In this document: positions 43,479-53,728 of the stretch, piece after piece
How positions within the stretch are numbered: position 1 is the first letter of the stretch
Layout: each line of letters opens with the position of its first letter
DNA from: Bacteroidales bacterium
GTDB lineage: Bacteria; Bacteroidota; Bacteroidia; Bacteroidales; UBA932
NCBI GenBank assembly: GCA_017626555.1
Contig: JAGAIM010000128.1
Coordinates: forward strand, 1 to 64,000
Direction: 5' to 3'
DNA length: 64,000 bases
Program-made: the position numbers and the translations under genes
Notes under the pieces: generated by a model
The model's input: only the letters and a program-made list of their open reading frames with translations
Told to the model about the DNA's origin: nothing
The model's database searches: none

Positions 43479-43985
43479 ATGGCGGAGACAGATCAGCAGG
43501 CAAGGCCGCCTATATTTCTTTATACTGACGGCGCATCAAGCGGAAACCCTGGTCCAGGCGGATATGGTGTGGTGCTGAAGTGCGCAGGACGTATGATGGA
43601 ATTGTCTGAGGGCTTCAGCCTTACTACCAATAACAGGATGGAACTTCTGGCGGTCATTAAAGGGCTCGAGGCCATAAGGTGGCAGAATGCAGAAGTTCAC
43701 GTTACGAGCGATTCATCATACGTAGTCAATGCTATAAACAAAGGATGGCTGGAGAATTGGAGGAGGAAAGGCTTTGCCAAGGTGAAGAATCCGGATCTGT
43801 GGATGAGGTTGATCCCGCTTCTGGCAAGGCACAGAGTGGCATTTCATTGGATAAAGGGTCACGCCGGTCATCCTGAGAATGAGAGATGTGATGCTCTTGC
43901 TGTGGCAGCGGGTGCAGGTGCAGTGGCCGCCGGAGCAGTGCTGCCTCCTGATACCGGGTACAATCCTGACGAAGTTTTGATTTAA
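43479..43985 (+). CDS. rnhA: Ribonuclease HI
   Basis: 168 residues; cleaves RNA in RNA-DNA hybrids. The catalytic set is intact: Asp17 (YTDGASSGNPG), Glu55 (NNRMELLAVI), Asp78 (VTSDSSYV), His128 and Asp138 (KGHAGHPENERCDALA). The end DTGYNPDEVLI resembles the E. coli enzyme. It starts 3 bases after pdxA and is followed 17 bases later by rfbC, so all four genes to rfbD are probably one transcript. Confidence 0.96.
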   Translation: MAETDQQARPPIFLYTDGASSGNPGPGGYGVVLKCAGRMMELSEGFSLTTNNRMELLAVIKGLEAIRWQNAEVHVTSDSSYVVNAINKGWLENWRRKGFAKVKNPDLWMRLIPLLARHRVAFHWIKGHAGHPENERCDALAVAAGAGAVAAGAVLPPDTGYNPDEVLI

Positions 43986-44002
43986 CAGATAAGTTTACTG
44001 AT

Positions 44003-44557
44003 ATGGATGTAATAAGAACAGAAATAGAGGGTCTGGCCATAATAGAACCCAAGATATTCAAGGATCAGAGGGGATACTTTTTCGAGTCTTTTTCAGAAAG
44101 AGAGTTTTGTGAGAAAGTAGCGCCTGTCAAGTTTGTCCAGGATAATGAGAGCAAGTCGTCGTACGGCGTGTTGCGTGGCCTTCATTTCCAGAAACCACCG
44201 TATGCTCAGGCAAAACTGGTACGTGTGGTGAAAGGCAAGGTGCTTGATGTGGCTGTTGACCTTAGGAAGGGATCGCCTACATACGGAAAGTATGCTGCAG
44301 TGGAATTGTCGGAAGACAATCACAGGCAGTTCTTTATTCCTCGGGGCTTCGCTCACGGATTCTGTGTGCTTTCCGAGGAAGTCGTATTCCAGTATAAATG
44401 TGACAATTACTATGCTCCGCAAAGTGAGGGGGCTGTGATGTGGAATGATCCGGATCTCGCAATTGACTGGAGGATCCCTGCTGAAGATGTAATTCTTTCG
44501 GAAAAGGACAGCCGTCATCCGCTATTCAAGGATCTGGAGGATGTTTTTTCTATCTAA
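44003..44557 (+). CDS. rfbC: dTDP-4-dehydrorhamnose 3,5-epimerase
   Basis: 184 residues, a cupin enzyme of dTDP-L-rhamnose synthesis. Characteristic motifs: IFKDQRGYFFESFSE, VQDNESKSSYGVLRG, the catalytic histidine in LRGLHFQKPP (about 58) and IPRGFAHGFCVLSEE. The length is typical. It precedes rfbD by 18 bases; the earlier pathway genes rfbA and rfbB are not in the window, so the dTDP-rhamnose genes are split. Confidence 0.95.
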   Translation: MDVIRTEIEGLAIIEPKIFKDQRGYFFESFSEREFCEKVAPVKFVQDNESKSSYGVLRGLHFQKPPYAQAKLVRVVKGKVLDVAVDLRKGSPTYGKYAAVELSEDNHRQFFIPRGFAHGFCVLSEEVVFQYKCDNYYAPQSEGAVMWNDPDLAIDWRIPAEDVILSEKDSRHPLFKDLEDVFSI

Positions 44558-44575
44558 CCGGCTTAAAATCAAAAT

Positions 44576-45457
44576 ATGAGGATTCTGATTACAGGTGCAG
44601 GAGGACAATTGGGCAAGGCCTTGCAGGCTGCAGCAGCCGTTGCTGAGCACGACTGCATATTTACTGATGTGGTATCGGATGATAATGTGTCGGTGCTTGA
44701 TGTCACAGATCCTGTTTCTGTACGTGGCTTTATCCGTGATAATGGCGTGGAGGCTATTGTCAATTGTGCCGGATATACTGATGTCGAGAGAGCGGAAGAT
44801 GACGTGGACAAGTGTGGACTGATCAATGCGTATGCTCCATTTGTCCTTGCTCAGGCAGCCAAGGAGAATGATCTGCTTATGGTGCATATATCTACGGACT
44901 ATGTCTTTGATGGAAAGAAGAATACGCCATATTCGGAGAATGACGTCCCGTCTCCTCTGAATGTGTATGCGAGAACAAAACTTGAAGGAGAACGGGCGGT
45001 GATTTCCTCTGGCTGCAGGTATGTGATTCTGCGTACGGCCTGGCTGTACTCCTGCTACGGGCGCAATTTCTTCAAGACTATAGTGGAGCGGACTGCAGAA
45101 TACCCTTCGATGAAGGTAGTTATGGATCAGGTCGGAACTCCTACATACGCTCCGGATCTTGCTTCTGCCATATTGCATATTCTCGGAACTGATCTTGCCG
45201 GCAAGGAAGGCATATATAATTATACCGGCGATGGTGTCTGCAGTTGGTATGATTTCGCTGTCGCAATCCGGGATGGAGTTGGACATATATGCAATATCGC
45301 GCCTTGTCTTTCCGGAGATTATCCTTCCAAGGCAGTTCGTCCGCATTATTCTGTATTGGATAAGTCCAAGGTGAAGGAGACCTTTGGGCTGATGGTTCCT
45401 CATTGGACTGAATCATTGAGAATGTGCATATTGGATTATGATAATGTTAGTCTATGA
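44576..45457 (+). CDS. rfbD: dTDP-4-dehydrorhamnose reductase
   Basis: 293 residues, an extended short-chain dehydrogenase that makes dTDP-L-rhamnose with NADPH. The Rossmann motif GAGGQLG is at residues 7-13; VNCAGYTDVERAEDD, HISTDYVFDG and the catalytic YARTKLEGE (Tyr-x-x-x-Lys) follow. The C-terminal part has GVCSWYDFAVAI and RPHYSVLDKSKV. Last gene of the pdxA-rnhA-rfbCD run. Rhamnose would feed lipopolysaccharide or capsule. Confidence 0.95.
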   Translation: MRILITGAGGQLGKALQAAAAVAEHDCIFTDVVSDDNVSVLDVTDPVSVRGFIRDNGVEAIVNCAGYTDVERAEDDVDKCGLINAYAPFVLAQAAKENDLLMVHISTDYVFDGKKNTPYSENDVPSPLNVYARTKLEGERAVISSGCRYVILRTAWLYSCYGRNFFKTIVERTAEYPSMKVVMDQVGTPTYAPDLASAILHILGTDLAGKEGIYNYTGDGVCSWYDFAVAIRDGVGHICNIAPCLSGDYPSKAVRPHYSVLDKSKVKETFGLMVPHWTESLRMCILDYDNVSL

Positions 45458-45480
45458 TATGTCGTTTTGTGAATGTCATT

Positions 45481-45511
45481 TTTGATATTTGCATAAATGT
45501 CACTATATTTG
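45481..45511 (+). promoter_or_regulatory. secA: Canonical promoter of secA
   Basis: TTTG at 45481-45484, 19 bases, TATATTTG at 45504-45511: a perfect Bacteroides promoter. The sequence AATGTCA occurs at 45472-45478 and again at 45496-45502, each followed by a TATTTGCA, so the region looks like an imperfect direct repeat. The ATG follows 60 bases later. Confidence 0.72.
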
Positions 45512-45571
45512 CAGGTTGTGTGTACTGTCCGGTACGTACAACCTGTTTTAAGATAATAATATAGTTAAGAT

Positions 45572-48500
45572 ATGTCATTTACAGACGTTTTTAAAAAGAT
45601 TTTCGGTACAAAGGCAGATCGTGATATGAAGGCGATCAGGCCTACCTTGAACAAGGTACTTGAGGCATACAAGACCATTGATTTGCTTTCGGATGATGAA
45701 CTCCGTGACAGATGTCAGGCGCTGAAAGATAAGATTCAGGCTGAAATAGCCCAGGACGAGGCTCGTATTGCGCAGATAAAGGAGGAACTTGAGAAGGATA
45801 TTCCGTTAAGCCAGAAGGAAACCCTTGCCACAGAGCAGGATAAACTTGTCAAGAAGGTTGATGAGACAATAGAGAAGGTTCTTGATGAGATTCTGCCGGA
45901 GGCATTCGCGATAATGAAGTCAACGGCCCGCCGTTTCGCGCAGAATACGCAGATAAGGGTCAAGGCCACTCAGTTCGACCGTGACCTCAGTACATCTAAG
46001 GAATTCGTGACAATTGACGGAGATTATGCCGTATGGCAGAACCATTGGATGGCAGGTGGAAATGAGATGACCTGGGATATGGTTCATTATGATGTCCAAC
46101 TTATAGGTGGTATAGTCCTTCACCAGGGAAAGATTGCCGAAATGGCGACTGGAGAAGGAAAGACTCTCGTGGCGACTCTTCCTGTATTCCTCAATGCATT
46201 GGCAGGCAAGGGCGTGCACGTAGTCACAGTCAACGACTATCTTTCAAAGCGTGACTCCGAGTGGATGGGACCTCTGTATATGTTCCACGGACTTTCAGTT
46301 GACTGTATCGACAAGCATCAGCCAAACAGCGAGGCGCGTAAGAAAGCATACGCCTGCAACATTACTTTCGGTACCAATAATGAGTTCGGCTTCGACTATC
46401 TCCGTGACAATATGTCCACTTCGATGAAGGATCTTGTCCAGAAGAAGCATCATTTTGCGATTGTCGATGAGGTTGACTCGGTGCTCATTGACGATGCACG
46501 TACCCCTCTGATCATTTCCGGCCCGGTTCCGAAAGGTGAGGATCAGCAGTTTATGGAATACAAGCCACTTGTGGAGCGTCTCTACAGCAATCAGAAGACT
46601 CTCGTCAACCAACTTCTCAACGAGGCAAGGAAACTTATTGCTGAAGGTAACGAAAAGGATGGTGGCGTACTTCTTTTCAGAGCATACAAGGGCTATCCTA
46701 AATACAAGCCTCTGATCAAGTTCCTCAGCGAGCCTGGTATGAAGCAACTCCTGCAGAAGGTGGAGAATTATTATATTCAGGACAACGAGCGTGAGATGCC
46801 TTTCATTACCGATGAACTTTTCTTCGTCATCAATGAGAAGCAGCACTCTGTGGATATGACCGATAAGGGACGCGACCTTATAACAGGAAATCTTGAGGAC
46901 TCCAATTTCTTCGTTCTTCCGGATGTCGGTGCCGCTGTGGCTGAGGTACAGAAGAACCTTGAAATGACAGCGGAGGAAAAGCAGGTGAAGAAGGATGAGA
47001 TCCTTGCTGACTTTGCACTCAAGTCGGAGCGCGTACACACTGTGAACCAACTCCTCAAAGCATATACGATGTTCGATAAAGAGATCGATTACATCATTCA
47101 GGATGGAAAGATCAAGATCGTTGACGAACAGACTGGACGTATTATGGAAGGACGTCGTTGGAGCGACGGACTCCATCAGGCAGTGGAGGCGAAGGAGAAT
47201 GTGAAGGTTGAGGCTGCAACACAGACTTTTGCGACTATCACTCTTCAGAACTACTTCCGTATGTACCATAAACTTGCCGGTATGACAGGTACAGCAGAGA
47301 CTGAGGCTGGTGAGTTCTGGTCAATATACAAACTTGATGTTGTCGTTATCCCGACCAACAGGCCGATAGCACGTATTGATAACAACGACCTTATATATAA
47401 GACCAAGAAGGCTAAGTATGATGCAGTTATCAACAAGGTTGTCGAACTGACCAAGGAAGGCAGGCCGGTGCTTGTGGGTACAACTGATGTGGAGACTTCC
47501 GAACTCCTCAGCCGTATGCTTCGTCTCCGCGGAATCCAGCATCAGGTGCTCAATGCAAAGCAGCACGCCCGTGAGGCTGAGGTGGTTAAGCACGCCGGAG
47601 AGCCTTCTACAGTGACTATTGCAACAAATATGGCAGGTCGTGGAACCGATATCAAACTTCCGGATGAGGTGAAAGCGGCAGGTGGACTTGCCATCATCGG
47701 TACCGAGCGTCACGACAGCCGCCGTGTTGACCGTCAGTTGAGAGGACGTTCAGGCCGTCAGGGAGACCCGGGTTCTTCTATCTTCTATGTATCCCTTGAA
47801 GATAAACTTATGAGATTGTTCGGAGGAGAGAAGATAGCCTCTATGGTTGACCGTATGGGTATGCAGGAGAATGAGGCTCTGGAGGCTTCTATGCTCAGCA
47901 GTTCTGTGGAAAGGGCTCAGAAGAAGGTTGAGGAAAATAACTTCGGTATTCGTAAGCGACTCCTTGAGTATGATGATGTTATGAACTCTCAGAGAGAGGT
48001 TATATATACCAAGAGACGTAATGCGCTATCTGGAGAAAGGGTGGAGATCGACGTGATGAATATGATGCAGGATATTGCACAGATTCTCGTGGAAAGATCT
48101 GAAGGAATGGACTATGATTCTTTCTCTGAACTCGTTATGACATCCCTTTCTATCGATCTCGGATTTGATCAGGCAACATACTCGAAGGGAAATAAGGATG
48201 CGATGGCAGAGGCTCTCCACAAACATATTCTCGAGACATACGAAAGACGTATGGATACTATGCTTCAGAGAGCATATCCTATAATAAAGGAAGTGTATGA
48301 GAAGCAGGGAGCAATATATCAGAATATCGCTATTCCAATCTCAGACGGGCGTAAGATGCTGACCTTGTCTGTTGATCTCAAGAAAGCATACGAGTCTGAG
48401 GGTAAGGAGATTGCGAGGGCTCTGAGCAAGACCATAACTCTATGGCAGATCGATGAAAAGTGGAAGGAGCATCTTCGTGATATGGATGACTTGAAGCAGT

Positions 48501-48847
48501 CTGTTCAGAATGCGACATACGAGCAGAAGGATCCTCTTCTCATATACAAGTTCGAGAGTTTCAATCTCTTCAGCCAGATGCTTGAGGATCTCAACAAGGA
48601 TGTGCTTTCATTCCTGCTCAGGGCTTTTATCCCGCTTAGAGATGCATCAGAGGCAAGAGAATCGGTACCTCAGCAGTCAAAGAGAAATATGGATCAGATG
48701 CAGACTTCGCGTACAGATCTTGTTACCAATGGGGGAGAACCTAAGAGCAAGATGCCGGTACACGTAGAAAAGCAGGTGGGACGAAATGATCCATGCCCTT
48801 GCGGCAGCGGCAAGAAGTTCAAGAACTGTCACGGAAAGGGGCTTTAA
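45572..48847 (+). CDS. secA: Preprotein translocase ATPase SecA
   Basis: 1091 residues; the motor that drives exported proteins through SecYEG. Motor domain 1 has Walker A in [13 protein letters not shown] (about 192) and DEVD in [20 protein letters not shown]. The preprotein crosslinking region and motor domain 2 follow ([27 protein letters not shown]). A zinc-binding SEC-C tail ends the chain ([18 protein letters not shown]). Longer than the Escherichia enzyme (901), as usual in Bacteroidota, because of inserts at about 45-110 and 320-420. Confidence 0.97.
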   Translation: MSFTDVFKKIFGTKADRDMKAIRPTLNKVLEAYKTIDLLSDDELRDRCQALKDKIQAEIAQDEARIAQIKEELEKDIPLSQKETLATEQDKLVKKVDETIEKVLDEILPEAFAIMKSTARRFAQNTQIRVKATQFDRDLSTSKEFVTIDGDYAVWQNHWMAGGNEMTWDMVHYDVQLIGGIVLHQGKIAEMATGEGKTLVATLPVFLNALAGKGVHVVTVNDYLSKRDSEWMGPLYMFHGLSVDCIDKHQPNSEARKKAYACNITFGTNNEFGFDYLRDNMSTSMKDLVQKKHHFAIVDEVDSVLIDDARTPLIISGPVPKGEDQQFMEYKPLVERLYSNQKTLVNQLLNEARKLIAEGNEKDGGVLLFRAYKGYPKYKPLIKFLSEPGMKQLLQKVENYYIQDNEREMPFITDELFFVINEKQHSVDMTDKGRDLITGNLEDSNFFVLPDVGAAVAEVQKNLEMTAEEKQVKKDEILADFALKSERVHTVNQLLKAYTMFDKEIDYIIQDGKIKIVDEQTGRIMEGRRWSDGLHQAVEAKENVKVEAATQTFATITLQNYFRMYHKLAGMTGTAETEAGEFWSIYKLDVVVIPTNRPIARIDNNDLIYKTKKAKYDAVINKVVELTKEGRPVLVGTTDVETSELLSRMLRLRGIQHQVLNAKQHAREAEVVKHAGEPSTVTIATNMAGRGTDIKLPDEVKAAGGLAIIGTERHDSRRVDRQLRGRSGRQGDPGSSIFYVSLEDKLMRLFGGEKIASMVDRMGMQENEALEASMLSSSVERAQKKVEENNFGIRKRLLEYDDVMNSQREVIYTKRRNALSGERVEIDVMNMMQDIAQILVERSEGMDYDSFSELVMTSLSIDLGFDQATYSKGNKDAMAEALHKHILETYERRMDTMLQRAYPIIKEVYEKQGAIYQNIAIPISDGRKMLTLSVDLKKAYESEGKEIARALSKTITLWQIDEKWKEHLRDMDDLKQSVQNATYEQKDPLLIYKFESFNLFSQMLEDLNKDVLSFLLRAFIPLRDASEARESVPQQSKRNMDQMQTSRTDLVTNGGEPKSKMPVHVEKQVGRNDPCPCGSGKKFKNCHGKGL

Positions 48848-48870
48848 TTGATAACTAAAACTATAAAAAT

Positions 48871-49302
48871 ATGGCAAAGACAGAAACAGCGCTTAATGTC
48901 AATTCTATCAGCAGAATTTCTGCTGGGACAATAATCAAGGGAGATATACAGTCCCCTAATGATATCAGGATTGACGGAACTTTTGAAGGAAAACTTCATT
49001 CCAAAGGACGTGTCGTAGTGGGTGAGACTGCTATGGTCAATGGAGAAATCTTCTGTGCCGATATGGACTTATGGGGAAAGGTGGAAGGAAATATCTATGT
49101 GAAGGATACATTGGCATTGAAAGATGGATGTGTGGTGAACGGAAATCTGCATATCAAGAAACTTTCAGTGGAACTTGGCTCTGTGTTCAATGGCAACTGC
49201 AAGACTATCAGCGATGCTGAATATGATAAGTTGTCAGGTGCACAGATCAATGTGAAGGCCGCATCACAGGCTCAGCATCAACATCAGACTCCTGCAAATT
49301 AA
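48871..49302 (+). CDS. Bactofilin-family cytoskeletal protein
   Basis: 143 residues, a polymer-forming bactofilin (DUF583). The central right-handed beta-helix is visible as repeated short strands: GTIIKGDIQSPNDIRIDGTF, GRVVVGETAMVNGEIF, KVEGNIYVKDTLALKDGCVV, GNLHIKKLSVELG. Flexible ends lie on both sides, the C-terminal one rich in Gln and His. Bactofilins make filaments tied to cell shape and envelope enzymes. 23 bases after secA and probably in its transcript; ended by a hairpin. Confidence 0.9.
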   Translation: MAKTETALNVNSISRISAGTIIKGDIQSPNDIRIDGTFEGKLHSKGRVVVGETAMVNGEIFCADMDLWGKVEGNIYVKDTLALKDGCVVNGNLHIKKLSVELGSVFNGNCKTISDAEYDKLSGAQINVKAASQAQHQHQTPAN

Positions 49303-49304
49303 TG

Positions 49305-49330
49305 AAATGACCGGCAGTTGCCGGTCATTT
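49305..49330 (+). terminator. Terminator after secA-bactofilin
   Basis: AAATGACCGG / CCGGTCATTT, a perfect 10-bp stem with a 6-base loop, directly after the bactofilin stop; followed by GCAATTAAAT without a strong T-run. Confidence 0.6.
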
Positions 49331-49352
49331 GCAATTAAATGACACTCATATT

Positions 49353-50180
49353 ATGAATAAAATATCATCATCCATAAGGTGCGTTATCATCATCTGCGCT
49401 TTTGTGATAACTGGAATCTTATCTACCGGATGCGGCTCAGTGCCGCTCACTGGTCGAAAGCAGGTTCTTCTTGTTTCGGACAAGGAAGTCTTTGAGGCAG
49501 GACTTACACAATATAACGAGTATATACGCGGGGCAGAACTTTCTTCCGATTCCAGATCGACTGCGCTTGTCAAGTCTGTCGGAAGTAAACTGGCTCAATC
49601 CACAGAGAGATATCTTAAGGCAAACGGCTTCGAATCGGAACTTGATAATCTTGAATGGGAATTCAATCTTGTCAAGAGTAATGAGGTGAATGCTTTCTGT
49701 ATGCCGGGGGGAAAGATTGTCGTATATGAAGGACTGCTTTCAGTGGCACAGACTGAAGCGGAACTTGCCACAGTAATCGGCCACGAGATTGGTCACGCCG
49801 TAGCAAAGCATAGTAATGAGCGTATGAGCCAGCAGATTATGACCCAATATGGAATGGCAATACTGTCTCAGGCATTATCTCAGAAATCGGCAGCCGTTCA
49901 GACAGTTGCAACTTCTGTCTTCGGTCTTGGTGCACAAGTGGGGATTATGCTTCCGTATTCACGTAAGCACGAATATGAGGCTGACTATATGGGAATCGTC
50001 TTTATGGAGATTGCCGGCTATGATTCCGCAAGCGCTCTTGATTTCTGGACTAAAATGGCTGCAGGAGGTTCGAATGCCAATGATTTTCTTAGTACTCACC
50101 CGAGCGATTCCAAGAGAATTGCTGAAATTAAAAGACGTATTCCGGAGGCACAGGCAATCGCTGTTTCGATGAAAAATTAA
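49353..50180 (+). CDS. M48 family zinc metallopeptidase lipoprotein
   Basis: 275 residues from the ATG at 49353 (MNKISSSIRCVIII). The lipobox is LSTGC, so it is a membrane-anchored periplasmic lipoprotein. The zinc motif HEIGHAVAKHS is at about 145 and the third ligand in HEYEADYMGI. The preceding FCMPGGKIVVYEGLL and later LSTHPSDSKRIAEI are typical of the LoiP/BepA/Oma1-like M48 group, which does quality control of outer-membrane proteins. It stands between hairpins, likely its own transcript. Confidence 0.92.
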   Translation: MNKISSSIRCVIIICAFVITGILSTGCGSVPLTGRKQVLLVSDKEVFEAGLTQYNEYIRGAELSSDSRSTALVKSVGSKLAQSTERYLKANGFESELDNLEWEFNLVKSNEVNAFCMPGGKIVVYEGLLSVAQTEAELATVIGHEIGHAVAKHSNERMSQQIMTQYGMAILSQALSQKSAAVQTVATSVFGLGAQVGIMLPYSRKHEYEADYMGIVFMEIAGYDSASALDFWTKMAAGGSNANDFLSTHPSDSKRIAEIKRRIPEAQAIAVSMKN

Positions 50181-50254
50181 TTTTTTTTCTAAAATAGTGT
50201 AGTTTTACACCAAATTTGTATAGGACGTTTCATAGCACATTTAAATTAGTGGTT

Positions 50255-51487
50255 ATGAAACGTCTTAGATTTATTTTGGGAGCCTCGGCTCTTGCGGCTG
50301 TCGCATTGACAGCATCCCCTGCGGTCAATGCGCAGGAAAACGGTAACAGGGATGAGTATGGTAAAGTCGTACGAGGCCCATACGAGACCAACAGGTTCGG
50401 TGACAACTGGTTTATAGGAGCCGGTGGAGGTATAAATGTCTTTCTGAATGACGGCTACAAGACCAATATCGGTCCGAGCCTTGATGTCAGTCTTGGAAAA
50501 TGGTTTACCCCGGCTGTCGGAATGAGAATCGGATATTCCGGCCTTAACACAAACTACTGGGCAGATGATCCTTCAGTGCTCGGTCGTACTCTCGACAAAG
50601 AGGAAAATATGTACCAGCAGAAATTCGGATATATGTATATCCACGGTGATTTCCTCTGGAATATGTCAGATGCTCTTGGAGGATATAAAGAAACCAGATT
50701 CTGGGATCTTGTACCTTATCTTCACGCCGGATACTTCCGTGCATACGGTCTGGACGGAGCATCATACGTCAATAATGAGATTGCAGCCGGTGCCGGACTG
50801 CTTCATAATCTCCGTCTTTCGAATAGGCTCGACCTTATTGTGGATATGAAAGCGACTTTGGTCAATGGAAGGGTTGACGGGTCTGCCGGAGTAGCGTTCC
50901 TTCCTTCTGTCACGATGGGATTTGCTGTAGATATGGGCTGGCCTGATTTTGTTCGTACATCGACTGTAATCGGGGCTCTTGAAGCAGCCACAGTAGATCA
51001 GATTGCAGCGTTGGAGGCGGCAGCAGTGGCTCTTGAACTGGCTAATGCTACTCTTGAAAAGGAGAATATTGACCTTCAGAATGCAAATGGCAAGTTGAAT
51101 GAACAGGTCAACGCTCTCAAGAAAAATAAAGGCGGAATCGATCCTGCTGAATTTTACAAAGGGATGTCGCCTGTGGCAGTATATTTCAATATAGGTAAAG
51201 CCACTCTTGCAACAGATGAAATGCAGCATCTCGACTACATAGCCAGAAATATTGTTGCAAAGGCTGGCAAGTTGGATAAGGTATATATTACTGTGATGGG
51301 TTCTGCTGACAGTAATACTGGTACGGCCAAGATAAATCAGAAATTAAGTGAGGCGAGAGGAAAGTATATTGCTGATATGCTCACTTCAAAGTATGGAATC
51401 GCAAAGGATAGACTCGTGATCAAGTCGGAAGTGGTCAAGGCCAAAGCCGATCCTGAACTCGAAAGAGCCGTCAAGATCACTTTCTAA
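50255..51487 (+). CDS. OmpA-family outer-membrane protein
   Basis: 410 residues from the ATG at 50255 with a signal peptide (KRLRFILGASALAAVALT, ending NAQ). An N-terminal eight-strand barrel (about 40-235: WFIGAGGGINVFLNDGYK, VGMRIGYSGL, LHAGYFRAYGL) is followed by an Ala-rich coiled coil (about 245-295). A C-terminal OmpA/MotB peptidoglycan-binding domain begins VAVYFNIGKATLATDE and ends ELERAVKITF, with the usual LSEARGKYIADML. It links the outer membrane to the cell wall. Followed by a strong terminator. Confidence 0.93.
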   Translation: MKRLRFILGASALAAVALTASPAVNAQENGNRDEYGKVVRGPYETNRFGDNWFIGAGGGINVFLNDGYKTNIGPSLDVSLGKWFTPAVGMRIGYSGLNTNYWADDPSVLGRTLDKEENMYQQKFGYMYIHGDFLWNMSDALGGYKETRFWDLVPYLHAGYFRAYGLDGASYVNNEIAAGAGLLHNLRLSNRLDLIVDMKATLVNGRVDGSAGVAFLPSVTMGFAVDMGWPDFVRTSTVIGALEAATVDQIAALEAAAVALELANATLEKENIDLQNANGKLNEQVNALKKNKGGIDPAEFYKGMSPVAVYFNIGKATLATDEMQHLDYIARNIVAKAGKLDKVYITVMGSADSNTGTAKINQKLSEARGKYIADMLTSKYGIAKDRLVIKSEVVKAKADPELERAVKITF

Positions 51488-51512
51488 AAAGTTTTTAAAG
51501 AATATGAATGCA

Positions 51513-51547
51513 AGGATGTTCCAATTTTATGGAACATCCTGTTTTTT
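51513..51547 (+). terminator. Terminator after the OmpA-family gene
   Basis: AGGATGTTCC / GGAACATCCT, a 10-bp stem with an 8-base loop, followed by GTTTTTT. Confidence 0.85.
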
Positions 51548-51550
51548 GAT

Positions 51551-51558
51551 TATCTTTG
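51551..51558 (+). promoter_or_regulatory. purT: -7 element before purT
   Basis: TATCTTTG, a perfect TAnnTTTG, 18 bases before the purT ATG and just after the terminator, so the leader is about a dozen bases. Confidence 0.5.
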
Positions 51559-51576
51559 TCAAAAATCCCTTGATAT

Positions 51577-52761
51577 ATGACAAAGATCGGAACCACATTC
51601 ACAAATTCAGGAAAGAAGGCTATCCTTTGCGGATCGGGCGAACTTGGAAAGGAAGTCGCCCTCGAACTGCAGCGTTACGGAGTCGAAGTTGTTGCTCTTG
51701 ACAAATATGCCGATGCGCCGGCAATGCACGTGGCTCATAGAAACCACGTTCTTTCGATGCTTGACGGAGATGCATTGGAAGCGGTCATCAAAGAGGAAAA
51801 TCCTGATTACATAATACCTGAGATAGAGGCTATAGCGACTGACAGACTGGTCAAACTGGAGGATGAAGGTTATAATGTGATTCCGACAGCAAAGGCAACG
51901 AGGCTTACTATGAATCGCGAAGGGATACGACGTCTTGCAGCAGAGACTCTTGGTCTTCCGACATCTCCATACCGATTTGCTCAGACTCGTGAAGAATTTG
52001 ATCAGGCGGTGGCTGAAATCGGTATTCCTTGCGTTGTAAAACCAGTAATGAGTTCGTCTGGTCACGGCCAGAGTACGATCAAGAATGAAGAAGATATAGA
52101 TAAAGCCTGGACAATATCACAGGAAGGAGGACGTGCAGGTAGCGGAAAGGTCATCGTCGAGGGCTTCGTGAAGTTCGATTATGAGATTACCCTTCTGACA
52201 GTGCGTCATTGCGTCGGAACCACATTTCTCAAGCCTGTAGGACATCATCAGGTGGATGGAGATTACAGAGAGTCCTGGCAGCCTCAGGCAATGTCTCCGG
52301 CGGCAATTGAAAAGGCTCAGCATATAGCAAAGGCAATTACCGATGCTCTTGGCGGCTATGGAATTTTCGGAGTAGAACTCTTTATAAAAGGCGAGGATGT
52401 CATTTTCAGCGAAGTTTCTCCGCGTCCTCACGATACCGGAATGGTGACAATGATATCACAGGATATGTCTGAATTTGCCCTGCACGCACGTGCAATCCTA
52501 GGGCTTCCCGTTCCGGAAGTGAAGTTCTATGCTCCTTCGGCATCCAAGGCTATCGTGGTCGAGGGAAATACCAAGGAATATGAATTCTGCAATCTGGAGA
52601 AGGTTCTTGAGGAACCCGGTGTTCAGATCCGCATATTCGGCAAGCCTGAAATAGTCGGACATCGTCGTGTCGGAGTCATACTTGCTACAGCCGATACAGT
52701 TGAAGAAGCACTCGCCAAGGCTGAGCGCGCATACGCAAAACTCGAAGTGAAAGTATATTAG
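51577..52761 (+). CDS. purT: Formate-dependent phosphoribosylglycinamide formyltransferase
   Basis: 394 residues, an ATP-grasp enzyme that uses formate and ATP to formylate GAR in purine synthesis. Motifs: [50 protein letters not shown] (ATP lid), ILGLPVPE, and [16 protein letters not shown]. It fits the formate economy of an anaerobe. The stop overlaps the stop of the convergent HAD gene by 4 bases. Confidence 0.96.
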   Translation: MTKIGTTFTNSGKKAILCGSGELGKEVALELQRYGVEVVALDKYADAPAMHVAHRNHVLSMLDGDALEAVIKEENPDYIIPEIEAIATDRLVKLEDEGYNVIPTAKATRLTMNREGIRRLAAETLGLPTSPYRFAQTREEFDQAVAEIGIPCVVKPVMSSSGHGQSTIKNEEDIDKAWTISQEGGRAGSGKVIVEGFVKFDYEITLLTVRHCVGTTFLKPVGHHQVDGDYRESWQPQAMSPAAIEKAQHIAKAITDALGGYGIFGVELFIKGEDVIFSEVSPRPHDTGMVTMISQDMSEFALHARAILGLPVPEVKFYAPSASKAIVVEGNTKEYEFCNLEKVLEEPGVQIRIFGKPEIVGHRRVGVILATADTVEEALAKAERAYAKLEVKVY

Positions 52762-53594
52762 GATCTTGCAAACTTGGCAAGGTCAAAATCTGCCTTGATC
52801 TTGTCGATTATAGCACACACAACTTCATAGGCTCTGCTGTCCTTGGTGTATCTGGCAGGGGCTATGAAGTTGACTCTTTTCTGGCGAAGAAGTTTTCTGG
52901 CTACATTGACCTTCTTCTTAATCTCAGGGTTATAAACTGCAATCGAATTGCCTCCAAACATCTTGACGATTTTCATACACGGTACATCTGTTTCACCGTC
53001 CCCGAAATAAATCATATGAGGGAATGGAATCCTCTTGTTGTCCTCCTCCTTGCTTTCGTTGACTTTCTTATTGTCCCTTATGCTCAGGATGCCCTTGTTT
53101 ATCTTGAAGATGAATTGCGTCTTTGCCGTATAGTCAACTGCGACGCCAGGCCATTCTGCTTCTCCATTCTTATTATAAAGGAATGAGCAGGCGAATATCC
53201 TCTTGAATTCTTTCGCAATAGCAGTACCCTCGATCATCTCGGCCAGGCCTGAAGAATTGATATAATGTTCTATCTTGACTCCTTTGGCTTTTCCGTATTC
53301 ATTGATCAGACCGAACCACTGCGTCACGCCTTCAAAAAGTTCGACTGACTCCCCGAATTTCTTGAAATCTTCCCTTCTGAGTTTTATGCCTGCTTTGCGT
53401 GCTTCGTCAAACATCAGTTTCATATAACTCAAAATATTGCTTGCATCCTGACCCACCGCAATCTCATCGCTCTCCTGCCAGAACTCCTGGGGCTTCTTTC
53501 CTATTGCTTGAATGAATCCGAATTCCTGCATATTGCCGGGAGATAAAGTCCCGTCGAAGTCATAGATCAATGCTACAATTGGCCGATTTCTCAT
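52758..53594 (-). CDS. HAD-superfamily hydrolase
   Basis: 278 residues from the ATG at 53594 ([20 protein letters not shown]). HAD motif I is DFDGT (nucleophile Asp), motif II INSSG, motif III a lysine near [10 protein letters not shown], and motif IV GDGETD. An unusually large cap (about 25-130) lies between motifs I and II. A phosphatase acting on a small phosphorylated metabolite is likely; the substrate is unknown. It converges on purT with a 4-base overlap and has a minus -7 element at 53647-53654. Confidence 0.87.
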   Translation of the reverse strand: MRNRPIVALIYDFDGTLSPGNMQEFGFIQAIGKKPQEFWQESDEIAVGQDASNILSYMKLMFDEARKAGIKLRREDFKKFGESVELFEGVTQWFGLINEYGKAKGVKIEHYINSSGLAEMIEGTAIAKEFKRIFACSFLYNKNGEAEWPGVAVDYTAKTQFIFKINKGILSIRDNKKVNESKEEDNKRIPFPHMIYFGDGETDVPCMKIVKMFGGNSIAVYNPEIKKKVNVARKLLRQKRVNFIAPARYTKDSRAYEVVCAIIDKIKADFDLAKFARS

Positions 53595-53646
53595 AGTATG
53601 TATCAAAATTAACAGTTCATCCACCACACAAAATGGTGTTTTGCCA

Positions 53647-53654
53647 CAAATATA
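53647..53654 (-). promoter_or_regulatory. -7 element before the HAD gene
   Basis: CAAATATA reads TATATTTG on the minus strand, 53 bases before the ATG at 53594. It faces away from the plus-strand TACTTTTG at 53687-53694. Confidence 0.5.
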
Positions 53655-53686
53655 GTAAATTCTACACGCGTGAAGGCATATTTTTT

Positions 53687-53694
53687 TACTTTTG
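53687..53694 (+). promoter_or_regulatory. -7 element before the 53729 acyl-CoA ligase
   Basis: TACTTTTG fits TAnnTTTG and lies 34 bases before the ATG. No good -33 is seen. Confidence 0.45.
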
Positions 53695-53728
53695 CGTCAG
53701 TAAATTTTCTAAAATCTGAACAAGTACA

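Noticed and set aside
46295-47269. 324-codon open frame on the minus strand inside secA
   Set aside because: It lies wholly antisense to a gene with full SecA motifs, has no family features and is best explained by codon bias of secA.
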